From the NCBI GenBank assembly GCA_016802295.1, contig JAESIW010000138.1, positions 1,553,871 to 1,617,870 on the forward strand: DNA of 64,000 bases. Reading direction: 5' to 3'. The DNA comes from Brachionus rotundiformis. Lineage: Eukaryota; Rotifera; Eurotatoria; Ploima; Brachionidae. Within the stretch, counting starts at the first letter, position 1; every line of letters starts with the position of its first letter. The notes beneath the pieces are model-generated. The model was not told the origin of the DNA. It made no database searches and saw only the letters and a program-made list of their open reading frames with translations. Positions 20,723 to 31,610 of the stretch are shown here, in pieces. Position numbers and translations under genes: made by a program.

Positions 20723-21078
20723 TATCTTAATATTTTTGAGTTCGATTTGGCAGCCAAAGATGTCCAAAATTTTTCTTAATTTTGCCTAAAATCTAATAAA
20801 ATATCTAATTATTAGAAAATAAGCATATATTTGCCTATATCTGTCAAGTAATCTTATGTCTTTGGCAAACTACTAATTTTGATTATGAAGCTGAGTAAAT
20901 TTTGAGTAATTTGAAATCACACTTTTATTCAAGTGGGTTTTCTTTGTTAAATAACATATTTATATAACATAAATTAAAATTAAGATAAAAACAAATTTTT
21001 CTGAGCGGAAAAAAATAATTAAACGCATATATATTTTAAAATATTTATTCTATATAAAACAAAGATTTTACTATATTT
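20723..21078. other. Intergenic P450 / acyltransferase
   Basis: 356 bp of AT-rich spacer holding the P450 promoter and the acyltransferase 3' end; nothing else recognised. Confidence 0.5.
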
Positions 21079-22448
21079 TTATAATTTTTCTAAACTATCA
21101 AACAAATCTTTGAGTTTTGTGTTTAATGACTCTTGATTCGCCAAATGTCTTAAAATAAGACTCAAATTATTAGAGAAAACTTGAGCCCATTTATTATCCA
21201 AAGCTGGATAAGTATATGAAAAATTGAACGTGAATTTTCCAAATATAGTGTAAGCATGAGTCATTATACCAGCGCCATCAGGCGCAATAGTGTGAGCAGA
21301 GCCGAGAAATCTCAAATCCTTAATTTTGAAATGCTTGGGTTCAGTCTCACCAATTGAGATAACACCCATTGAAGAGCTCATGACAGAAAATCCTTGGAAT
21401 TTAATTGAATTTTTAAGTTTCAGCCACCATTTAAAACCATAATTTTCATTTAATAAATCCTTTATACTATTTGTATTTTCTTTTATCAGATTCCATACAA
21501 GATCATTTGTTAAATTGACTTTTTGTGGCCAGATCAATGCCGATGATCCGCATATAATATCTTCTAAAGAAACATCTTTTAACTTTCGTCTCATATTACA
21601 TGGACATGAATTGACAAAAGTAATTTCTGGCTCCAAATTTTGTTTAGAATTTATCAAACATATCATCATGGCAGTGGATAAAGCTGCTTGTACTGTTGAA
21701 TTATTTTTTCTACAATTAGAAACTAAATTTTCTGTCACTTGTTCATCTAATTGGAAAAATTTTGCATTAATAAATGGTTTGATATCATCTTGGTTATTCA
21801 TAACTTGAACTGGTTCCAAAAAATTTTCAATTACAGGCTCTTTTCTAAGTACCTCAAGATCTAAAGAATCCTCATAATTTCCATGTATATCCAAGAAATC
21901 TCTTGTTGTAATTTTTTGATCTTTTGTACCATCTAAAATAGTATCCAAATAAGAACTGAAATCGCGAATAACTTGAAACATCCCTGGGCCATCGATTCCT
22001 ATTTTTTTTATTTGAGTCGAAAAATTAAATTGAATTTAAATTAATAAATTATATTACCAGAATGATTAACGTTCATGTAAAGTTGGTGTTCACTGTGGTA
22101 AGAATATAGTTCTAGGTAAAATGTTGTTTTTGAATAGTCTCCGAATTTGGAACCTAAATCTATCAATCTTGATTGCCATTCACTCAATTCTGTTTTGCTT
22201 TTTAACTCAAAACTTTCCAAAAAAATAGATTCCAGTTCATTTTGGGTGGTCATCTCAACGAATTGTAGTGATTTAGTATCACTATTTGTTTCTATTTTCA
22301 TACGAAAATAAGGATGACGCTTTTTTACCAACCTAAAAGCCTCTTTTACATGGTCTTGGTCAAGATTTTGGCATTCAAATTGCAGCATTAGGTTTATGTT
22401 TGAAGGCGAGCAAATAAGCTCGTACAATCTTAAATCTCTTGTTGTCAT
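21079..22448 (-). CDS. Condensation/alcohol-acetyltransferase-type acyltransferase
   Basis: Two exons, 22058-22448 and 21079-21998, phase 1, 59-bp intron; 436 residues. The joined protein carries NVNHSGIDGPG, the HxxxDG active-site motif of the chloramphenicol-acetyltransferase-like superfamily (condensation domains, PapA, alcohol acetyltransferases). The His lies in exon 1 and the Asp-Gly in exon 2. N-terminal FECQNLDQDHVKEAFRLVKKRHPYFR is the typical first helix of these enzymes. Later, FVNSCPCNMRR matches the PVNLR-type segment and a C-terminal TYPALDNKWAQVF block is also typical. The BAHD motif DFGWG is not present, so a plant-type BAHD enzyme is unlikely. It would move an acyl group from a thioester to an alcohol or amine; the substrate is unknown. 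Confidence 0.78.
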
Positions 22449-22963
22449 TATTTATCTTGTACGTAAAAAAATTCAAATTTTGTTGTCTTTTAAATATATT
22501 ATTTGTATCAATTTCATATTATTGTGAAATAATGAAAAAAGTTAGATAAAAATATCATACTATTTATTTTAAACTTAGAAGATATTTAAAAAAAAAAGTT
22601 TTTAAAGTTTATATCATAAAAATCTGTCATTTGCTTTCTTAAATGTTGAATTAGAAATAATTTTTCTATATAAAATGTGACTTTACATTCTATGAGTTTT
22701 CTTAACTTAAATAAAAAAAGATTACATCTTGATCTTATTTAAAATATTAGATTATTTTCTATTTTAAAATTTATCTAAATTATCATATTAAAATACTGAG
22801 TAATAATTTTATTATTATTCATAATTAACTTGATTAGTTTAGAGCTCTTTTTGCCAAAGAGGTACATATGGTTTCCATGGTAATTTTTTTTCTATTTCAA
22901 ACTTTATTAAAATAGAGTTTGCCAAACGATTTAACTTATTCGTTTAGTTTTGTTCCGTAGAAG
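22449..22963. other. Divergent intergenic acyltransferase / CFAP144
   Basis: 515 bp between divergent genes, AT-rich apart from the X-box-like site at 22871-22884. No other coding segment seen. Confidence 0.5.
22871..22884. promoter_or_regulatory. Candidate RFX X-box of CFAP144
   Basis: GTTTCCATGGTAAT matches the X-box pattern GTHNYYATRRNAAC at 13 of 14 positions and lies 79 bp before the ATG of a cilium gene, the usual distance for X-boxes. Confidence 0.6.
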
Positions 22964-23480
22964 ATGGCTACAGATGCAAAGAAGCCTGGTGATAAACCAC
23001 CAAAAAATATTGTTCACGAGCAAGCGATCTTGGTCGAGACAATTAGGAAAGAGCTTAGGGAACAAAGATTATATGAAAAGTTTTCCATTAATCCGTTTAC
23101 CAAGAGAGAAATATTGGCTGCCAAACCGAACACTTATCCGGATTTAGTTCAGGATGAAGCCGACTCGAATTTTGTCGAAATGATTAAACGAGCCAATTTG
23201 GAACCTACTAAAAAATACCAATTTCCACAAACATCATCTCAAGAGATCGGCTGGTTGACAACGCCTTTGGTTTGTTATTTTTTATTTAATTTTTTACTAA
23301 AACAAGTTGTTATCTAATTTTCCTATTAAGATTGATGTGGACAAAAATGATCGAAGATTCAACTTCAATCGGCATAAGTCAGAAATTAGCGCATATGCCG
23401 AAGAGTATTATAAAATGTTTCCGAAAAAGCCCGCAGGAGTTGCTGGAGCATCTACAGCAGGTGCTAAAAAGGAGGCATAA
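22964..23480 (+). CDS. CFAP144: CFAP144 (FAM183), cilia and flagella protein
   Basis: Exons 22964-23269 and 23331-23480, phase 0, 61-bp intron; 151 residues. CFAP144 is a small axonemal protein found inside doublet microtubules. The protein matches the FAM183 pattern throughout: PKNIVHEQAIL near the start, TIRKELREQRLYEKFSINPF, then FVEMIKRANLEPTKKYQFPQ, then the signature SSQEIGW, and after the intron DRRFNFNRHKSEISAYAEEY. The Lys/Ala-rich tail (KKPAGVAGAST) is lineage-specific. The X-box-like site 79 bp upstream supports control by RFX along with other cilium genes. It is convergent with VEPH1, whose stop is only 109 bp away. Confidence 0.92.
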
Positions 23481-23588
23481 AAAATTCTTTTAATTATCAT
23501 TTAATTTTATTTGTGTATTTTTAATTATTTTAACAATAAAAAAATTAATAAAATAAATTAAAATGTAATGCATTTGGTAATGAGCGAA

Positions 23589-26500
23589 TTAATTTGGCAA
23601 AAAGCTTGATTTGAGTGTGGCTGATTTAGAGCGTTGATTCTCCAGAGCTTTGGATATCTGCAAATATTGAATCCACTTTTCGGCATCATTACTGTTTTCG
23701 GCTTTAAGTACAAAACTGTTTGTGTTGGTAAATATCTCAAATGCTTTGGGAATTTGTTTTTTTGTTTTTGATTTAGATGCACATGATGATCGGACTGATT
23801 GTATTTCTCTTATATATTTTACATTCAAACTCTCTTGTCTCTATATAGATAAATAAAAAAAATTTTAGATTATTTCGTTTTGATTATTATTTCATGTTAC
23901 CATGTCTTTTTTGAAGTAGACAATACTGCCACCTGTGAGTGTAAATACGCGTTTGTGCCATCGGCGCAGAAATTTCCACTTGCCGTGCTTTTCTTTTAGC
24001 TGACCTTGGATCAAAGGCTTTTCATCAAGTAGGTCTGATGAGCGCTCTGGATCAGCGCAAACAAAACACGACCATTTTTGGCCACCATTTTCTTGGCACT
24101 CGAACAAATCAAACATTCGGCTTTCGGTCAGCTCATCTTTTAGATCGTTCAATTGTTTCTCGGATGGAAACGAAGAAGTTACCAGAAGGTTAAATGGCAT
24201 TTTTCCATTTAACTTTTCATACAAGTGCCTCAATTTTAAATATTCTTCATTCTCTTGACTAATTGGTTCAGTTAAATCGGCCTTTATTAGCCAAATAAGT
24301 TATGTTTTTTTTTTTTTATATTTTTTTTTATAGATAGTTAAATCAATTACCTGAATAGACAAAATTTTAAGATGTATCCAAATAGATGCATGGTTAGTGG
24401 GTATTTCAAAAAAATTATAACTAAAAAGACAATTATCTTGACATTTTTTTGAGCATGAAAATTTGACAGATGCTTCGCTTCGTTTAGATTTGAATTTTTT
24501 TAATAAAAAATCTAAAATTTAAATTTAATTAATTTTTTTTGTTAAATATAGATTTTTTTATCTATATATAACTTAGAAAATTGATTTTAATTTGACAAAG
24601 GATTTTGTAATGATAAAACTGAAGAATAATTAGAATAAATTAAAAAAGTGCATACCATTTAGACCTGAGTTGATGGCACTACGGCGCAATGAAGAACCAC
24701 GATAAGAGTAATATGTTGAGTTTTGACTTTTATCATTGGTTTCGTCCAAGCTCGTATTTTGACAATTGTCTATTTCTATAAAATCTGGTATGGGTAAAAG
24801 GATATTTTCACCTAAATTACCAATATAGCTTTTGACTTTGTCAATGTGTTTCATAAAAAATCGCTGCACAACATCCAATTTAAGTTCTTGAATATCTGGC
24901 TGAATACGAATGGTAGAGCTTATTGGATGATTGGCAATGGATATTTTTTGGTCCAAATGAATGCGGAAAGAATCGGAGCTTGGCGACAAATTGTTTATAA
25001 TTAGCGTTTCATTTGGTTCATTTTGTTCCTCAATTTTGCTGGATATAATTGAATAATTGCATATGTCATTTATTGGTTTGTAGCTAGTGACCGATGCTTG
25101 AATCGATTCGCATTCTTCATACTTGGGACTTTCACATTTTTCCACTTTTTTCACATCCAAATTGTCATCTAGTGAGTCCTCGTAGAAATTGTTGTTATCT
25201 TCATTTTCGGAAAATTCCAACTCTTTGTCAAATGTTTTCATAAAATCTTCAATTTCTTTCTTGGTTCTTTCGTTATGTGAATCAAAGTCGTCCTCTTCTT
25301 CAATATCTCTGTTATTGGACTCGTCCAATTTAAGCTTGCACACTTTGTCAATGTCATCTTTTAGCTTGCTTATTTCAATATTGAGCAAGTCTTGTTCCAC
25401 TTGTTGGTCCATTTTTTCCATATTTATACTTTCAGCCTTTGCCTCTGAGTTTGTCTCTTCGCCAAGATCATCTCTACTGCTGCTACATATTCTGTCAAAA
25501 ATAAAAAATAAGATAAGATAAAAAAAATCTAACTATTTATTAAATATTCTATATTTAGAATTAAAATTATAAAAAAAAATTACGAAGAATTTTCAGCTTT
25601 TAATTGCTTGAATTTGTCAAATATGATTTGAATGTCTTCGGGTGGATTTGGAAACAAGTCGCATATTTTTTTTAAATAATGATCTTTAATTTAATAAATT
25701 TTATTCTTTAAATAAAAATAAATATTTTAAAACAATCTAATATTACTTAAAATATTGGGAAAAACATTAGCTATTTCGTATATTTCACTCAATATTTGAA
25801 TGTATCTTTTCTGGTACTCGTAAATACGAATCTCTTTGTCAATTATTACTTTTTCTACCAAGTTTTCGTCATCGCTGTCTGCCGATTTCGAATAACTAAG
25901 TCTTTTGTTAAGTCCATTAATTTTCACTGTCCGATTTATCAAATATTTTATTCTATCTATCAACAAGTTAGTGCAGTACTCGGACTTTTTCTTAAATTAA
26001 AATAGAAAAAAAAAATTTTTTTTTATCTTGGCATTTTTTATTTTGGTCATTACCCGCAAAGATTTACCAACAGTGCTCAAAATTTTGTCTATTTTATAAG
26101 ACTCAAAGTAGATAGATGTTGGATTTTCAAATAAAATCAAATAATTTTCCAATGCAATGGGCGTCTGACTGCTAATGCTGAATATAATGTCCAGTAAGAT
26201 GTCATTGAACAGCTCGTCTCCAAGAAACACGATCAAATCGTCCAAATGAACTAGTATAAGCTTTTTTGAGACAAAAAATCAATAAAATTAATTAAATTTT
26301 ATTTTTAATTGACTAGAAAAATAAAATAACAAATAATCAAAAAATAATTTACTTGTACATGGTTTATGCTGACCAAGTACATGATCTGAAAGATGTTTAT
26401 CAAGTCGTTTGACGACGAGAGCACTTTGAGAGATCTGACCAAATGCTTTACCAATGGATAAATGCACTCCACATGAGCTTCGGCTATTTGGAACAACAAA

Positions 26501-27315
26501 TGAGCCAGTCCGAACTGATTTGCTCCTGCTTTGAGCATTCCACTAACAATATAGTACACATGATTGACCAAAGTGTCTGGCGAGCGACACGCTATTAGAC
26601 TCAAATAGCTCGTAATTTCGCGTAATAGCTCGTGTTTACAATTCGGATGCTGTATTAACTTTATGCAATATGGTATGGCTTTGACCGAAAGATCCACGTC
26701 CAAATAGTCCAATAGAATGCAGCTGAGAATGTCCGAGACAATGTTGGCGTGAGGCGTATTGTTGTTGGAAGTGGTGCCCGGAATGAGTGTCATCGATGTG
26801 TTCATTATCGGATCGTAGTCATAATAATAATAGTAGTCTTTGGTCGATATAAGGCTATTGCGAAAGCTAAGGCTGCCTGGCGCTTTGCTACAATTAAGGT
26901 TGTATTTGAGACAAATGTCGAGCAAGTCGAGAAGATCGTCGTAGTAGTTGAGTATCATTTTGGTCTCTCTCAAGGCTGTGATGCATCTGGTGAGCACAAT
27001 TTCGACTATGGACTGCTGATTCAGATTGGTAATGTAAAACTCGCAATCGATTATGGTCTTGATGAGCTCAATGGTGAGCGGAAAGTTGTTCAAAAGGAGG
27101 TCGTTGCTCAAAGTGAACAAATAGCCAGCTCTTGACAAATCCTGCTCTTTTAGAATATCCTGCACTATGAACGACTCGTGCTTTTGGAACCTGCTGCGGC
27201 AACTGCTCCGAAAGAGTGGACTCAGCGGCCGCTCGAACTGATGGTCATACACATTGGTCGTGTCGTCTTGCATCGAATCGCCAAGCTTCAAATTCAACGC
27301 ATTCGATTCACTCAT
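23589..27315 (-). CDS. VEPH1: Melted / VEPH1, PH-domain regulator of insulin-TOR signalling
   Basis: Eight exons on the minus strand: 26353-27315, 26054-26260, 25747-25990, 25584-25683, 24656-25491, 24351-24511, 23901-24281 and 23589-23840; all phases fit; 1047 residues. Melted (fly) and VEPH1 (vertebrates) act at the membrane in insulin/TOR and Hippo-linked signalling. The N-terminal helical-repeat domain carries KEQDLSRAGYLF, then TPHANIVSDILSCIL and LREITSYLSLIA, all family hallmarks. The middle (about 500-780) is acidic and low-complexity. A conserved segment precedes the C-terminal PH domain (about 905-1025) with PLIQGQLKEKHGKWKFLRRW and IPKAFEIFTNTNSFVLKAEN. The poly-Tyr YYYYYDYD near residue 165 looks lineage-specific. 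ATG at 27313-27315. Confidence 0.93.
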
Positions 27316-27543
27316 TTCAAAATAATGTATTTATTAAAAAATAAATTCTAAAAAAAACAATTAACCCCATAAAATAATAAAATTAGATTTTATAGTTGTT
27401 TACCTTAATATTTGAACGACTTAGAAATAATATAAAAAAAAAACTCCTACAACTTAAGTCTTGTACTCTTGTTCTTTACCTTTATTACAATTTACAATTT
27501 AAAAATTTCAAAAAAACCTCTTTATTTTATGTACATATTAAAG

Positions 27544-27574
<31 letters not shown>

Positions 27575-29258
27575 TGTACGTATATATTTTATTTAAATAT
27601 ATTTTTTTTAATATTAAAATATATATATATAAATATATATGAAGAAATTATTTATTCGGTTGTTATTAGTTTTCGGTTCGTGTATCGGTGTTGGATTGAA
27701 ATTTAAATTTTTGCTCTCAAAACCATCATATGTTGTTGAGATTTAATGGAATCAAACAAAAAAATTTACAACCTAAGCAGGTAAATAAATAAGCCTTGTG
27801 AATAATAAATTTTTGTGACAAAAACAACAAAATAAAAGAGCAATTCGGATTTAAATTTATTTATTCGTTGTAGGAATAGTAGTAAAAGTATTAGAAAAAT
27901 TATTATTATTTTTGTAAATAATAATATTTGAAATTGATCACTTTTGACTCAAGTTAATTTTAAAAATAACAAAAAAAAAAAAAAAAAGTATTTTAAAATT
28001 AGGTTAATAAATTTATTTGACAGAGTTTTTCAAAAGCTTATCATTTCCAAACTCCTTAAATCAAATGCTAACTTGGCCACATAATTTAAATATTATTTCT
28101 AAAGGTGTATATAATTCAAAGATTCTACTTTTGCTATTCGAATTTATCTATTAATTTTATTTACAAACACGATGCTAATTAACATCACAATTTTCCTCTT
28201 CTTACTTCTATGTATGTATGAACATTGTTGTCGCCTCTTTAATGACAACCAAAATTAATCATCATTTCTATATAGAGAAGCTCCTAAATAGAGATTTTTC
28301 CATAATTAATCATAGCGAGTCTACCGTATGCCATTTAATCGCTCTAGTCTAAATATAAAAAATATACACACACTCATATATGTTTGTATATATATACCTA
28401 TTGATAGTAGTTCGATTATAGGAGTTTAAAAACTTAAATGAAAATAAATGAAGCTTGATATGATAAAAGAAAAATGATGATTGTAAATTAGGCGTTGATG
28501 TTTTTCTCTAGTAAATATTATAGTTGAAACTGTATCGGATATTTTACCTGAAGTTAAACTCATGGATAATTTAAATTTAAGAAAAAAATTAAAAAAAAAA
28601 AAGTAAAAAAGTTTTATAGAAAAGTATTTTAATTAATTAAAGGGAATAGAAATTTAAGTTGATAAATTAAATCGATTATTCATTTGGTCGCGTTTTTTTT
28701 TTAACTATTTTAACTTAGAGTAAGTAGAGCATGAACGTTCATGGTGAAGTGATGGTCAACTATCGAAAAATATAAAGAGACTTAACATCTTGTCAGGTTA
28801 CTATTTTTTTTGAATTAATTTTAATTTAATTAATTTTTATTTTACTTTTTAATTAAATTTACTTGTCAACTTATAATTGTTAATTTTGTGTTTTTTTTTT
28901 TGTGTAAAACTTTTAAAAAAATTAAGCCAAAATTTGTCAACAACAAAAAATATGAATTAACGTTTTGTAATTGTTTTTTTTTTCTTTGCCAATTTTAAAT
29001 ATTAATTTTTAAATCCAATTTACTCTTGGTCGTTGGGAATTTAATTCTATGTGTCATACGACAATTTAAATATAGTTATCTTTGAATAATTTATTTAAAT
29101 TTTTTAATCAAAAATATAAAAAAATAACAGAAAAAAACTTAATTTTTTTTTCTTTTTCATTTTTTTTTAATCTATTTGATAAATTGAAATATTATCTTTT
29201 TTAAATGCAAAAAATGAAAAAATTTTTAAAAAATTAATTTCTAGACTAAATATTTAAT
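27316..29258. other. Gene-free stretch upstream of VEPH1
   Basis: 1.94 kb, very AT-rich, with TA microsatellites near 27557-27650 and 28370-28400, long A and T runs, and a 14-bp palindrome at 28730-28743. No coding segment recognised. It holds the VEPH1 promoter and the 3' end of the next minus-strand gene. Confidence 0.5.
28730..28743. promoter_or_regulatory. 14-bp perfect palindrome
   Basis: CATGAACGTTCATG reads the same on both strands. It lies in otherwise A/T-dominated DNA and could bind a dimeric transcription factor; no function is shown. Confidence 0.3.
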
Positions 29259-30770
29259 TTATCTGTTTTTTAATTTTTGTTTTACTCGAGCAATTATCTC
29301 CTTAATACTCGGATTTCTATTAATTTGCGAGTTATTCTTTTGATTATTTGTATTAATTGCATTGTAAATTGGTCTTTGATTTTGACCATTGTTCACTTGG
29401 TTTTTCTGTGGCACCGATGGACCGATTGGCATTTTGGGAGCTTGCGGTTTTTTTTGACCAGCTACTTGATAGACCTCAATTAAATGGTCATTTACTTTGA
29501 CAGGTGTTGTTTGTCTTGTTTGAAAATTGGTTTTTGCTGTGTCTAATTGCTCTTGCTCTCGTTTCTCTTGGCTAAAATCCAATTTGGTCACTTGTTCATT
29601 TTCTAAATTTTTTGGACCTTTAAAATCCAGTCTATCTAAACCTTTGTTATAGCTACTTTTGCTTCTAATACTTATCAAATCTTTGTATAATTCATCCATT
29701 TTTTTTTTATCATTTTTATTTATCTTATTAAAATCGATTGGAGACATTCGTTCAAATTCAGATATCAATTCTTCATCAGTTTTATCAATTATTTTTTTTG
29801 TTTTATCTGTTGATTTTGAAATTAAATTTGATTTTGGTTCTGGCGATGAACGATCTACGACCTGTTTGAATGCCGACTCCTTTACAGTTTTGTTCGCTCT
29901 CTTGTTTACTTCATACTCTGAACTGCTCAACTCATGGTCCAAATAGGACAAAACTCGGTGCCTATAGCGTTTGTTAGGAATAGATTTTCTAGCTGGTGGA
30001 CTTTTGGTCCTGTTGGTCACAAAATTCGAAGAATGTGACGAAATAGATGACTCTTCATCAAAAACATCATCACAATTGCTCATTAAATCGTCTTCATTTT
30101 TGTTTAATATACTTTGTTCCAAATTTCTCAACGAGTTGTTGGACCCATTTTCTGACAAAACTTCACTGTGAATTTTTGAACTTTTGGCACTATCAGTAGT
30201 CTTCACATTATGTGAAGACAATGAGCTATTTGATTTTGATTTATGGTATTCATTTGGTAATTTGGAAGTGTTCTGAACACTTTGGTTTTTATTTTTAATT
30301 TTTTTTTTCATTACATGACTCTCATGGCTCTCAGACAATGTATCATAAATATTACTGAGGATCTTATTGATCTCTAGACTAGTGCTCAAGTCGTGAGCAT
30401 TGTAGCATCCTTCGTAGATTTTTGTTTCCTGTGACTTGATCACTTGTGACAAATGATCTTTAAAATTATTAAAATTATTTGGTTTAGATTTAGCTAATGA
30501 ATTATGATCAAATTTATTGATTAAAGAGTATGGAGCTTGGGAACGATTTTGCTTAAAATCTGATTCAATATCAACTGCGGCTAGCAGGTGCTTTATGTTT
30601 TCTAGTTTATGATATTCGTCCAGAGCGCGCCAACATACCACTCCTTTATGAGTAGGCGATTCGTACAAATAGCCATTTAAATAATGCAATTTAGATTCAC
30701 CAGAACTATTAAGTAATTTTATGTCATAAGGCTGTACATTCGGGTCAATTCTGGAACATTTTACTACCAT
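29259..30770 (-). CDS. Uncharacterised 503-residue protein, mostly disordered
   Basis: A single exon with ATG at 30768-30770. I do not recognise the family. The first ~70 residues look folded, with Trp, Tyr and hydrophobic positions (YDIKLLNSSGESKLHYLNGY, then THKGVVCWRALDEYHKLENI). The rest is rich in Ser, Asn, Lys and Glu (SHNVKTTDSAKSS, SSISSHSSN), with a few possible helices (YRHRVLSYLDHELSS, DELISEFERMSPIDF, KKKMDELYKDLISIR) and a basic C-terminus (IKEIIARVKQKLKNR). That pattern fits a cytoskeletal or nuclear adaptor with short binding motifs. No signal peptide or membrane segment is seen. An unseen 5' exon is possible. Confidence 0.7.
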   Translation of the reverse strand: MVVKCSRIDPNVQPYDIKLLNSSGESKLHYLNGYLYESPTHKGVVCWRALDEYHKLENIKHLLAAVDIESDFKQNRSQAPYSLINKFDHNSLAKSKPNNFNNFKDHLSQVIKSQETKIYEGCYNAHDLSTSLEINKILSNIYDTLSESHESHVMKKKIKNKNQSVQNTSKLPNEYHKSKSNSSLSSHNVKTTDSAKSSKIHSEVLSENGSNNSLRNLEQSILNKNEDDLMSNCDDVFDEESSISSHSSNFVTNRTKSPPARKSIPNKRYRHRVLSYLDHELSSSEYEVNKRANKTVKESAFKQVVDRSSPEPKSNLISKSTDKTKKIIDKTDEELISEFERMSPIDFNKINKNDKKKMDELYKDLISIRSKSSYNKGLDRLDFKGPKNLENEQVTKLDFSQEKREQEQLDTAKTNFQTRQTTPVKVNDHLIEVYQVAGQKKPQAPKMPIGPSVPQKNQVNNGQNQRPIYNAINTNNQKNNSQINRNPSIKEIIARVKQKLKNR

Positions 30771-31552
30771 TTTGACTCGAAATGGATATTTTCAAATGCG
30801 AATCAGGCAATTTAAAATAAGAAATTATTCTTGGAATTTAAAAAAAATATATGTATATAAATTAAATTCATCAAAAAATAGATAATTATTTTTAAAAAAA
30901 TTCTATGTTTTCTGAAAAATGGTCCATCCATCTATTCATTTATTTATTAAACAAGCATACAAACAATAACCATGTTGAGTTCTACATAATTGTTTGTATA
31001 TTTAAATCGAATATTCTAATTACGTAATATAAAAAAAATTGTCAAAATTGTTGCATTCAACTTATTTTTTGATTTAAATTAATTTTATTCTCTTTTCTAT
31101 ATTAATAATTAGAATATTTCGTTTTGCTTAAATATATTTAGTTTAAGATACCTTCAATCAAAATTCACTTATCATTATCATTTTCTATGTTTTGTTAAAA
31201 TGAAAAAAAAAATTCAAAAAATGTTTCAATTATTTTATTAAAAATTAAACTGTTCATTTAAAATAATGGTCAAAACAATAAACAAAAAAGAATTTTATAT
31301 CTAGTGGTTATTTGCCACACCAAAAGCATTAGAATAATTATGCTTTTAGGTGAACATAAATTTTGAAATTTTTGCTCAAAATGTAAATTATAACAAACAA
31401 TAAACAACTCAAAATATACACAATAGACAAAAGACTATGGAAAAATTAAAGGCCAATTTAAAAGAAAAAACGAAACATTTTTTCTCATAAACAAAAGGAA
31501 ATTCGATTCTATCTATTTAAACTATTAACAAGGATACATTGATGTATTGTAT
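30771..31552. other. Intergenic, includes AF10 3' UTR
   Basis: 780 bp, AT-rich, with no coding segment. A hairpin-forming repeat at 31318-31352 lies about 200 bp past the AF10 stop, within its likely 3' UTR. Confidence 0.5.
31318..31352. repeat. Inverted repeat, likely hairpin in AF10 3' UTR
   Basis: CACCAAAAGCAT at 31318-31329 pairs with ATGCTTTT-A-GGTG at 31340-31352: twelve base pairs with one bulged A and a 10-nt loop. Confidence 0.5.
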
Positions 31553-31578
31553 TCATGTATTGTAATTTGTATTTGTTG

Positions 31579-31610
<32 letters not shown>

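Noticed and set aside
26749..27135. Plus-strand frame of 128 residues inside VEPH1
   Set aside because: Antisense shadow of VEPH1 exon 1, which has clear conserved motifs.
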